The notes under the pieces were generated by a model. The model saw only the letters and a list, made by a program, of their open reading frames with translations, did not search any database and had not been told where the DNA came from. Made by a program: the position numbers and the translations under genes. A stretch of 9,158 nt of DNA from Actinomycetota bacterium (GTDB taxonomy: Bacteria; Actinomycetota; Acidimicrobiia; Spongiisociales; ZC4RG35). Positions 1 through 6,627 of this stretch are shown here, piece after piece. The stretch spans positions 1 through 9,158 of the forward strand of contig QGUS01000050.1 in assembly GCA_003242515.1 (NCBI GenBank), in the 5' to 3' direction. Every line of letters starts with the position of its first letter. Position 1 is the first letter of the stretch.

Positions 1-44
1 TCTGCAGGCCACCGTAATCACCCCTTTTTTGTGCTGCGGCGTCG

Positions 45-644
45 TCAGAGTGGTACAGAGACCGGTCCCGCGGCGCCCCCGCCGACCCGGAGCTCGGTGG
101 GCCGGACGGCGCCCCCCGGGCCGACCGACCGGCGGAGGGTGCGGCGCATGTCGGGCCTGCGGCCCCGGTGGTGCGCCTCCCACCGTCTGGTCCGGGTGAC
201 GGGCGGCTTCCAGAACATCGTCTCGACGAGCCGCCTCGCCATCTCCAGCTCCTCGTCGTCCATCTCGGCGAAGTCGCGTGCCGCCAGCCGCTCCATGAGG
301 GAAGCCCCGGTCTGGGTGGAGACCTCGCCGGTCGGCTCGGTCACCTGCTCGGAGGCGAACAGCGGCCTGGCCCGCTTTGGCTGCATCGGCTGTGGGACGT
401 AGGCGGGGGGCCTCGGGTCGCGCAGCCGGTGGAAGAACGAGTCGAAGACCCGGTCGAACGTCTCGAGCTGGGCCGGCCCGGTCACGGTGAGCGAGCGGAA
501 CGCCGCACGGACCTGCCACTCCTCGGCGGGGTCGACCATCGTGATGGACTGGCACATGCCCGCGATCTGATCGGGCGTGACGCCTATGCCCGCGCTCCGC
601 AGCTCCCGGGCGAAAGACGTGATGTCGTCGAGCGTCGCGGTCAT
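45..644 (-). CDS. CoxE-like VWA-domain protein, N-terminal part (C-terminus lost at window edge)
   Basis: The readable 199 residues match the N-terminal helical region of the CoxE-like/VWA proteins that partner MoxR ATPases: an opening like ITSFARELRSAGIGVTPDQI, then TFDRVFDSFF near residues 63-72, and a basic segment with RRWEAHHRGRRPDMRRTLRR around residues 152-171, which in this family directly precedes the VWA domain. That domain, with its DxSGS metal-binding (MIDAS) motif, should follow, but after about residue 180 the frame drifts into an atypical Gly/Ala stretch and stops at 45-47. Family members are usually roughly twice this length, so the gene is truncated by the window edge and probably also frameshifted by sequence error near position 60. 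The ATG (642-644) overlaps the stop of the upstream MoxR gene as ATGA, implying translational coupling. In CO-dehydrogenase clusters CoxD and CoxE mature the enzyme's metal site; the substrate here is unknown because no client gene is present. Confidence 0.75.
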   Translation of the reverse strand: MTATLDDITSFARELRSAGIGVTPDQIAGMCQSITMVDPAEEWQVRAAFRSLTVTGPAQLETFDRVFDSFFHRLRDPRPPAYVPQPMQPKRARPLFASEQVTEPTGEVSTQTGASLMERLAARDFAEMDDEELEMARRLVETMFWKPPVTRTRRWEAHHRGRRPDMRRTLRRSVGPGGAVRPTELRVGGGAAGPVSVPL

Positions 645-1513
645 ACGACCAGTTCTTCGACGCCCGCGTCACGGACCGCCTCGATGTCGTCCTTGTACTT
701 GAGGACGACACCGAGGGTGCGGTCGACGAGCTCAGGGGTGAGCGCCCCGGCCTCGAGGAGCCGCAGCGCCTCCGCCCAGTCCAGGGTCTCGGCCACGCCC
801 GGCGGCTTGAAGAGGTTCATCGCGCGGAGCCGCTCCATCGCCCCGGCCAGCGAGTCGGCGAGGGCCTCGTCGATGCCGGGCACCTTGCGGCGGACGATGG
901 CGGCCTCGGTCTCCCGGGCCGGGTAGTCGATCCAGTGGTAGACGCAGCGACGCTTCAGGGCGTCGTGGATCTCACGGGTCCGGTTGGAGGTGATGATCAC
1001 GATCGGCGGGTCGTCGGCGGCGATCGTGCCGATCTCGGGGATGGTCACCTGGAAGTCGGAGAGCAGCTCGAGGAGGAACGCCTCGAACTCCTCGTCGGCC
1101 CGGTCGAGCTCGTCGATGAGGAGGACGGCGCGGCGCCCGCCCCGGCTGGCCTCGATGGCCTGGAGCAGCGGGCGGGCGACGAGGAAGTCCCGGCTCATGA
1201 TGTCCCTGGCGCCGACCTGGCCGCCGCGGGCCTCCACGAGGCGGATCTCCAGCATCTGGCGGGCGTAGTCCCACTCGTACAGCGCCTGGGCGACGTCGAG
1301 GCCCTCGTAGCACTGGAGCCGGATCAGCGGCTCCCCGGTCATGTCGGAGAGCACCTTGGCGACCTCGGTCTTCCCGACACCCGGCTCGCCTTCGAGGAAC
1401 AAGGGCCGTCCCAGATGGAGGGCGAGGTGGATGACGACCACCAGGTCGTCGCCGGCCAGGTAGTCCCTGGCCTCCAGCTCGGCCGCCAGCTCCTCGATTC
1501 GAGAAGGGATCAC
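641..1513 (-). CDS. MoxR-family AAA+ ATPase (CoxD-like)
   Basis: This is a 290-residue cytoplasmic AAA+ ATPase. Visible motifs are Walker A GEPGVGKT (residues 42-49), Walker B LLIDE (131-135), sensor 1 TSN (175-177) and an arginine pair after LK (188-189) as the likely arginine finger. The stretch RLQCYEGLDVAQALYEWDY (65-83) is characteristic of the CoxD-like branch of MoxR ATPases. Such proteins work with a VWA-domain partner to remodel or insert metal into target complexes; CoxD/CoxE does this for CO dehydrogenase. The partner gene lies immediately downstream with a 4-nt overlap. I chose GTG at 1513 because a -10-like TACCCT sits exactly 6 nt upstream with no Shine-Dalgarno, and because the N-terminus then matches the usual family length; the frame stays open upstream to 1828 but that extension is Arg/Pro-rich and unlike protein. 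No cox structural genes are in view, so the client is unknown. Confidence 0.9.
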   Translation of the reverse strand: MIPSRIEELAAELEARDYLAGDDLVVVIHLALHLGRPLFLEGEPGVGKTEVAKVLSDMTGEPLIRLQCYEGLDVAQALYEWDYARQMLEIRLVEARGGQVGARDIMSRDFLVARPLLQAIEASRGGRRAVLLIDELDRADEEFEAFLLELLSDFQVTIPEIGTIAADDPPIVIITSNRTREIHDALKRRCVYHWIDYPARETEAAIVRRKVPGIDEALADSLAGAMERLRAMNLFKPPGVAETLDWAEALRLLEAGALTPELVDRTLGVVLKYKDDIEAVRDAGVEELVV

Positions 1514-1528
1514 GGCATCAGGGTATCC
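1514..1528 (-). promoter_or_regulatory. Leaderless promoter of the MoxR gene
   Basis: Read on the minus strand, GGATACCCT (1528-1520) is followed by six bases and then the GTG start at 1513. TACCCT fits the actinobacterial TANNNT -10 box, and transcription starting about 7 nt downstream would begin at the GTG itself. No Shine-Dalgarno precedes the GTG, consistent with a leaderless mRNA. The same nonamer at the same spacing precedes trmD. No clear -35 box is seen. Confidence 0.6.
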
Positions 1529-1740
1529 CACCGGACGAGAGCGGGGCCGTGGGGTGCGAGGCGGTGCGCGGTCGCTGCCTCGCCCACCGTGAGTGGGCGG
1601 AGAGGGGAGGGGGCGTGCGTGGCGATGGCTGGGCCTTACGGGGCGGGGAGGCAGACCCGCCGGCGGTGACCGAGAACCGCGGCCCCTCCCATGCCGTCCA
1701 ACGACAGAACCGCCCGGCTGCCGGACACAAAGAGACGGAC
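1514..1740. promoter_or_regulatory. Divergent intergenic region between MoxR and sigma-factor genes, with inverted repeat
   Basis: These 227 bases separate two divergent units and hold no convincing gene; the reading frames crossing it are Arg/Gly/Pro-rich extensions. It contains a perfect 7-bp inverted repeat CGCCCAC/GTGGGCG with a 5-nt centre (1581-1599) and a weaker GGCGGG/CCCGCC pair (1642-1647 and 1656-1661). Either could be an operator or an RNA hairpin in the leader of the sigma-factor transcript. I see no clear promoter for the sigma-factor gene; it may use a sigma-specific promoter not recognisable by eye. Confidence 0.45.
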
Positions 1741-2274
1741 GTGCAAACCGAGAGACAACGCCGCTTCGAGGCCCTGGCCGCCGAGGTGTTCGGCCCGCTG
1801 CAGCGGTACCTGCTGCGCCGGATGACACCCGAGGACGCCGCCGACGCCTTCTCCGAGACCCTGCTGGTCATCTGGAGGCGTCTCGAGGACGTCCCTTCAG
1901 AAAACCCTCTTCCCTGGTGCTACGGCGTCGCCCGCCGCGTAGCCTCCAACCACCGTCGGGGGAGGCGGCGCCATCTCCAGCTCGTGGAGCGCCTGGAGCG
2001 GGAGCCGGCACCGGCCCCGCAGGAGGAGTCAGGTGATCCCGAGCTGGAGGCCGCGCTGGCCCGCCTCACCGACTCCGACCGGGAAATCCTCCGCCTGTGG
2101 GCGTGGGAGGGTCTCGAGCCCAGGGAGATCGCCACGGTCCTCGGCCTCACCGTCAACGCCGCCACGCTTCGCCTCAGCCGGGCACGCCGCAAGCTCGGCG
2201 AGGAGATGACACGACAGGATCCCCGCTCCTCCGGACAGGAAAGGGTCGGACGCACCAAGGAGCAGACCACATGA
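1741..2274 (+). CDS. RNA polymerase sigma factor, sigma-70/ECF type
   Basis: A 177-residue two-domain sigma factor. Region 2 covers about residues 8-75: the core-binding helix pattern EDAADAFSETLLVIWRRL (31-48) and the LPWCYGVARRVASNHRRGRRR segment (from 57) that contacts the -10 DNA. Region 4 covers about 100-155: LARLTDSDREILRLWAWEGL followed by a helix-turn-helix, EIATVLGLTVNAATLRLSRARRKL (129-152). No region 1.1 or 3 is present, as in ECF factors. GTG at 1741 is chosen because it gives the family-typical N-terminus; a GTG at 1666 is in frame but adds unlikely sequence. Only a weak Shine-Dalgarno-like AGAG lies 6 nt upstream. The stop overlaps the ATG of a membrane protein gene, the usual arrangement for a sigma factor and its membrane regulator. 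The signal and regulon cannot be read from sequence. Confidence 0.85.
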   Translation: MQTERQRRFEALAAEVFGPLQRYLLRRMTPEDAADAFSETLLVIWRRLEDVPSENPLPWCYGVARRVASNHRRGRRRHLQLVERLEREPAPAPQEESGDPELEAALARLTDSDREILRLWAWEGLEPREIATVLGLTVNAATLRLSRARRKLGEEMTRQDPRSSGQERVGRTKEQTT

Positions 2275-2837
2275 GTGATGAGTTGAGGGAGCGGCTCGCC
2301 CGCCTCGACCCCATGCCCCCGGGTGTGCCCACGGAACCCATGACGACGCCGTCGTCACGACGACTGTTGGAGGAAGTGATGAGCACACAGGTCGCCGAGA
2401 GAACCAGCCGAAAGTGGCTGCCGGCCGCAGCCGCCGTCGTGGCGGTCGCGGCCATCGCCGCCGCCATGGCGCTGGGAGGCGGCAGCAAGGCCGCCCCGCT
2501 GACCCTGTCCGCCCGCGCCGACGACCCGATGGCCATGTGTCTGATGTTCTCCGTCGAGGAGCTCGCCAGGGCCGAGGTGGCTTTCGAGGGCGTGGTCGTG
2601 GCCGCCGGGGGCGACACGGTCGAGCTCCAGGTGACCCGGTGGTACGCCGGTGGCGATGCCGACACCGTGATCCTCGAGGCCGAGGCCGGCATGGAGGCCC
2701 TGATCGGTGGCGTCGCCTTCGAGGAGGGCCAGTCCTACCTGATCAGCGCCACGGACGGCACAGTCAACTACTGCGGATACTCGGGGCCGGTCACGGACGA
2801 GTTCCGGGCCGCCTTCGAGGAGGCCTTCGCCGGCTGA
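2271..2837 (+). CDS. Single-pass membrane protein, probable regulator/anti-sigma partner of the upstream sigma factor
   Basis: This 188-residue protein has a cytoplasmic N-terminus (about 1-48) containing LDPMPPGVPTEP and SSRRLLEEVM, a pattern I associate with proteins encoded after actinobacterial sigma factors. One transmembrane helix follows (about 49-70, Ala/Val-rich after the RK at 47-48), then an extracytoplasmic domain of about 115 residues. The outer domain carries just two cysteines (C90 and C168), and its pattern AEVAFEGVVV...VELQVTRWYAGG...FEEGQSYLISA...NYCGYSG resembles the TIMP/NTR-like OB-fold seen in many secreted actinobacterial proteins; this fold call is inference. ATG 2271 is supported by AAGGAG at 2257-2262 and an ATGA overlap with the sigma gene. 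No zinc-binding anti-sigma HxxxCxxC motif is present, so if it restrains the sigma factor it does so through another cytoplasmic interface. It could instead be an unrelated surface protein under the sigma factor's control. Confidence 0.65.
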   Translation: MSDELRERLARLDPMPPGVPTEPMTTPSSRRLLEEVMSTQVAERTSRKWLPAAAAVVAVAAIAAAMALGGGSKAAPLTLSARADDPMAMCLMFSVEELARAEVAFEGVVVAAGGDTVELQVTRWYAGGDADTVILEAEAGMEALIGGVAFEEGQSYLISATDGTVNYCGYSGPVTDEFRAAFEEAFAG

Positions 2838-2853
2838 GCCTTCCCAGGTTCGA

Positions 2854-2893
2854 GCGACGCCTGGCCCGGGTCGTCGGACCCGGGCCAGGTCGC
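2854..2893 (+). terminator. Hairpin terminator after the sigma-factor operon
   Basis: A perfect 13-bp stem, CCTGGCCCGGGTC paired with GACCCGGGCCAGG, with a GTCG loop (2860-2889). It extends outward by GCGA/TCGC with a two-base bulge. No T-tract follows, as is common for actinobacterial terminators. It lies 16 nt after the stop of the membrane-protein gene and separates it from ffh. Confidence 0.75.
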
Positions 2894-2964
2894 GTCGGCG
2901 GTCAGTCAGGACGGTCGGTGGCCGGTGTTCCCGGCGAAGCGCCCGGTTGGCCTCCCGACACTCA

Positions 2965-2979
2965 TATCCTGCAACCCAA
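2965..2979 (+). promoter_or_regulatory. Probable promoter of ffh, near-leaderless
   Basis: TATCCT (2965-2970) fits the TANNNT -10 box and is followed by nine bases and the GTG start of ffh. Transcription would begin on or within 1-3 nt of the start codon. No Shine-Dalgarno lies upstream of the GTG and no convincing -35 box is seen. Confidence 0.5.
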
Positions 2980-4311
<1,332 letters not shown>

Positions 4312-4316
4312 ACTGA

Positions 4317-4736
4317 ATGGCTGTCAGGATGCGACTGATACGCATGGGCAAGAAGAAGCAGCCCATGTACCGGATCGTCGTCGTTGACGGGCGTCGCCAG
4401 CGCGACTCCCGCTACATCGAGCAGATCGGCCGCTACGAGCCGCTCAAGAACCCGTCGCTCATCGAGGTCGACAACGAGCGCGCCGCCTACTGGCTCGCCC
4501 GCGGCGCCCAGCCCTCCGAGCGCGTGGAGAAGATCCTCAACATCTCCGGCGCCATGACCACGATGAAGATCAAGACCGGCAAGGTGCACGTGGTCGGCGT
4601 GGAGAAGGCCGAGGCCGAGGAGAAGCCCGTCGAGGAGCCCGAGGCAGCTGCCGAGCAGCCCGAGGCCGCCTCCGGGGAGGCCGCGGCCGAGGAGACTGCC
4701 GCCGAGGCCGAAGAGGCCGCCTCCGAGGAGGAGTGA
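4317..4736 (+). CDS. rpsP: 30S ribosomal protein bS16 with long acidic C-terminal tail
   Basis: Residues 1-80 form the normal bS16 core: MAVRMRLIRMGKKKQPMYRI, then VVVDGRRQRDSRYIEQIGRYEP, and PSERVEKIL (66-74). This protein is needed for 30S assembly. The start ATG has GAGGTGA (4305-4311) 5 nt upstream, which overlaps the ffh stop. From about residue 97 the protein continues with some 43 residues made mainly of Glu and Ala, with only two lysines, encoded by repetitive GAG/GCC codons. Many bacterial bS16 proteins end near residue 80-100, while actinobacterial ones often carry such acidic tails; their role is not established. The run of GAG codons at the 3' end also serves as Shine-Dalgarno for khpA, whose ATG overlaps this gene's TGA by one base. 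Confidence 0.96.
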   Translation: MAVRMRLIRMGKKKQPMYRIVVVDGRRQRDSRYIEQIGRYEPLKNPSLIEVDNERAAYWLARGAQPSERVEKILNISGAMTTMKIKTGKVHVVGVEKAEAEEKPVEEPEAAAEQPEAASGEAAAEETAAEAEEAASEEE

Positions 4737-4987
4737 TGGCCAGGGGCGAGATCGTCAAGCGGGTCGTCACCTACGTCGTCAAGAGCATCGTCGACGAGCC
4801 GGACGAGGTCGTCGTCGACGTGATCGAGCAGGGCCCGAACGAGGTGGTCGCCGAGGTGCGCACCGCCAAGGGCGACCTGGGTCGTGTCATCGGCCGCCGG
4901 GGGCGCGTCGCCAAGGCGATCCGTGCCGCCGCCGCTGCCGCCGGCGAAGAGGAAGGGATCGTCGCCGGCGTTGAGTTCGTCGACTGA
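4736..4987 (+). CDS. khpA: KH-domain RNA-binding protein KhpA (YlqC-like)
   Basis: An 83-residue single KH domain. The GxxG RNA-contact loop is GRRG (53-56) in LGRVIGRRGRVAKAIRAA, and the N-terminal strand and helix (VKRVVTYVVKSIVDEP) match KhpA/YlqC. KhpA proteins bind RNA, often with KhpB, and affect cell division and translation in Gram-positive bacteria. Its place between rpsP and rimM is the conserved one. I prefer ATG 4736, overlapping the rpsP stop (TGATG); the GTG one codon earlier is possible. The GAG-rich end of rpsP supplies the ribosome-binding site. Confidence 0.93.
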   Translation: MARGEIVKRVVTYVVKSIVDEPDEVVVDVIEQGPNEVVAEVRTAKGDLGRVIGRRGRVAKAIRAAAAAAGEEEGIVAGVEFVD

Positions 4988-4991
4988 GCCG

Positions 4992-5471
4992 GTGAAGGTC
5001 GCCCGCCTGGGCCGTCCCCACGGCCTGCAGGGCTTCCTGGGCCTGTACGTCGACGACGCCGATCTCGCCTATTTCGAGCCCGGCTCCACCGTCCTGGTCG
5101 GAGACCGCGAGCTCACCGTTCGCGCGCTTCGCCGCGGCGACAAGGGCTGGCAGGTGGCGTTCGAAGAGGTCCCCGACCGCACCGCCGCCGAGGCCATCCG
5201 CAACCTCGACGTCCTCACCACCTCCGAGCGCGAGCTGGAAGAGGGCGAGTTCTGGGACGAGGACCTGATCGGCCTGGAGGTCCGTCCCCTCGGCGGTGTC
5301 GTCGTCGGAGTCGAGCACGGCCCCGTCCAGTCCCGCCTCGTCGTCGAGAAGGACGGCGTCACCTTCGAGGTCCCGTTCGTCGCGGACCTCGTCCCCGTGG
5401 TCGACCTGGAGGGCGGCTTCGTCGAGGTCGTGCTCCTCGAAGGGCTGCTTCCCGTAGACGAAGAGGGCTGA
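4992..5471 (+). CDS. rimM: Ribosome maturation factor RimM
   Basis: This 159-residue protein assists maturation of the 30S head by binding uS19. The N-terminal RimM domain opens with KVARLGRPHGLQGFL (GRPHG at 7-11) and includes VAFEEVPDRTAAEAIRNLDVL; the C-terminal PRC-barrel domain begins near EFWDEDLIGLEV (87-97) and includes VPFVADLVPVVDLEGG (127-142). Length is typical. GTG 4992 is chosen because it places the family motif at the N-terminus; TTG 4971 is in frame but would overlap khpA. No Shine-Dalgarno is evident 4 nt after the khpA stop, so translation is probably coupled to khpA. Its stop TGA touches the stop of the convergent lipoprotein gene. Confidence 0.95.
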   Translation: MKVARLGRPHGLQGFLGLYVDDADLAYFEPGSTVLVGDRELTVRALRRGDKGWQVAFEEVPDRTAAEAIRNLDVLTTSERELEEGEFWDEDLIGLEVRPLGGVVVGVEHGPVQSRLVVEKDGVTFEVPFVADLVPVVDLEGGFVEVVLLEGLLPVDEEG

Positions 5472-5478
5472 TCAGCCC
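5465..5478. terminator. Palindrome at the rimM/lipoprotein convergent junction, possible bidirectional terminator
   Basis: GGGCTGATCAGCCC is a perfect 14-bp palindrome whose centre TGATCA is made of the two abutting stop codons (rimM TGA on plus, lipoprotein TGA on minus). As RNA it could form a 5-bp stem with a GATC loop on either strand. The stem is short and lacks a T-tract, so terminator function is uncertain. Confidence 0.35.
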
Positions 5479-6548
5479 CGGGTGAACACCCGGACCCCGT
5501 CGATCCCGATCACCATGAAGGTCGGGCGGGTCGTGCCCGGCATGACGCCCAGCCGCGCCGGCGTGCCGGGGTCGGATTCGGTGAACGGGTTCATCACCGG
5601 ATCGAGCGCCCTCAGACTCCCGTCCCTGCCGAGCAGCACATACCCCGCCAGTTGCAGCGACTCGTCCTCCATGGCGCCGCCCACCAGGAGGATGTGGATG
5701 CCGCCCTCGTGGTCGGTGGCGACCTCGATCGCGAAGCCCACTTCGCCGCCGACCTGCTCCGCCGAGAACACCAGGTCCTCTTCGACTCCGGCGTCGGGCA
5801 GCACCACGCGGACCCGGCCCGACGACACGGTGATGGAGAAGCGGGAACCGTCCCGGCCGGTCATCTGGTCGGCCGGCTCGGCCGTCCCGGCCAGCGGGTC
5901 GACAGCCCAGAGGCTCCCGTCGTCGAAGCTGAACGCATAGATGGTCTCGCCGTCGTGGTAGCGCGGCACCGCCATCACCGGCACCGAGACCTCGTCGAGC
6001 GTCCCTTCCCGGTAGCGAAGGAGGGCGAGGGTGGAGTCGCCGAAGCGGGCCGCCACCAGCGTGCCGTCGTCCATGATCCGGGGCATGCTCCACTGGAAGT
6101 AGGTCCCGTTCACCAGCATCGACTCGGGGATCTCCACCTGCTCGATGTAGCTGCCGTCGGCGTCGAAGTGGGCGAGGCGGAGCTTCGCCGCGTCGAGGAA
6201 CCACCACGACCCGTCCGGCGCCTGGGCGCCGTACTCCGGGCCCCACTTGACGCTCCCGCCGTCACCGCCGGGCGACGTGCCCAGCGTGTCGGGTGTGTCG
6301 CCGTAGGGGATGAAGAGCACCTCCCGCCAGTTCCCTGGCATCTCGTCCCGGGCCACCGGGAGGACCAGGCCGTCGAGCGACAGGGTGGTCGTGGTCGACG
6401 GGGCCGCGGTCGCCGACGTCGTGGTCGACGGCTCGGCCGGAGTAGTCGAGGTGGTCGGCTCGGATGTGGGCGTGGTGGTGCTCGCGGTCCCCGGGGAGCA
6501 CGCGGCCAGCACCACCAGCGCCACCACGGGGATCAGCGAACGGCGCAT
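5472..6548 (-). CDS. Putative secreted lipoprotein with Ser/Thr-rich linker, unknown function
   Basis: The 358-residue protein starts MRRSLIPVVALVVLAAC: a short basic n-region, a hydrophobic core and a lipobox LAAC with Cys17 as the lipidation site, so it should be anchored on the outer face of the membrane. Residues 18-57 are a Thr/Ser/Pro/Ala-rich flexible linker. The rest (58-358) contains repeated units resembling beta-propeller blades, such as QAPDGSWWFLDAAKLRLAHFDADGSY, IYAFSFDDGSLWAVDP and LLGRDGSLRALDPV; this fold is inference from the strand-turn pattern with DG turns and aromatic residues. I recognise no catalytic motif. The gene is transcribed against the ribosomal cluster, ends exactly at the rimM stop and is divergent from the thiolase gene 79 bp away. 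No Shine-Dalgarno precedes its ATG, so it may be leaderless or use a short leader. Confidence 0.8.
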   Translation of the reverse strand: MRRSLIPVVALVVLAACSPGTASTTTPTSEPTTSTTPAEPSTTTSATAAPSTTTTLSLDGLVLPVARDEMPGNWREVLFIPYGDTPDTLGTSPGGDGGSVKWGPEYGAQAPDGSWWFLDAAKLRLAHFDADGSYIEQVEIPESMLVNGTYFQWSMPRIMDDGTLVAARFGDSTLALLRYREGTLDEVSVPVMAVPRYHDGETIYAFSFDDGSLWAVDPLAGTAEPADQMTGRDGSRFSITVSSGRVRVVLPDAGVEEDLVFSAEQVGGEVGFAIEVATDHEGGIHILLVGGAMEDESLQLAGYVLLGRDGSLRALDPVMNPFTESDPGTPARLGVMPGTTRPTFMVIGIDGVRVFTRG

Positions 6549-6627
6549 GGAGATTTGGGTTACGGTTCGATCCGAAAGTTACGACCCCACGCACCACGGT
6601 GCGGTGAAAAGACCCAGGAGGATGGGG
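6549..6627. promoter_or_regulatory. Divergent promoter region between lipoprotein and thiolase genes
   Basis: This 79-bp gap must hold both promoters. It contains the direct repeat GTTACG at 6559-6564 and 6578-6583, 19 bp apart. On the minus strand AAGTTA (6576-6581) reads TAACTT, a TANNNT -10 for the lipoprotein gene; on the plus strand TACGGT (6561-6566) is a candidate -10 for the thiolase. The thiolase ribosome-binding site is AGGAGG at 6616-6621, 6 nt before ATG 6628. The repeats could bind a regulator; assignment of the -10 boxes is tentative. Confidence 0.4.

Noticed and set aside
1549..1740. Upstream extension of the sigma-factor frame by 64 codons
   Set aside because: The extension is Gly/Arg/Pro-rich and unlike sigma factors; GTG 1741 gives the expected family start.
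1514..1828. Upstream extension of the MoxR frame by 105 codons
   Set aside because: It is low-complexity Arg/Pro/Ser sequence and runs through the leaderless promoter; GTG 1513 fits the family length.
6559..6583. GGTTCGATCC in the divergent promoter resembles a tRNA T-loop
   Set aside because: The flanking bases do not form a T-stem and no acceptor or anticodon arm is present, so there is no tRNA or attachment-site remnant.
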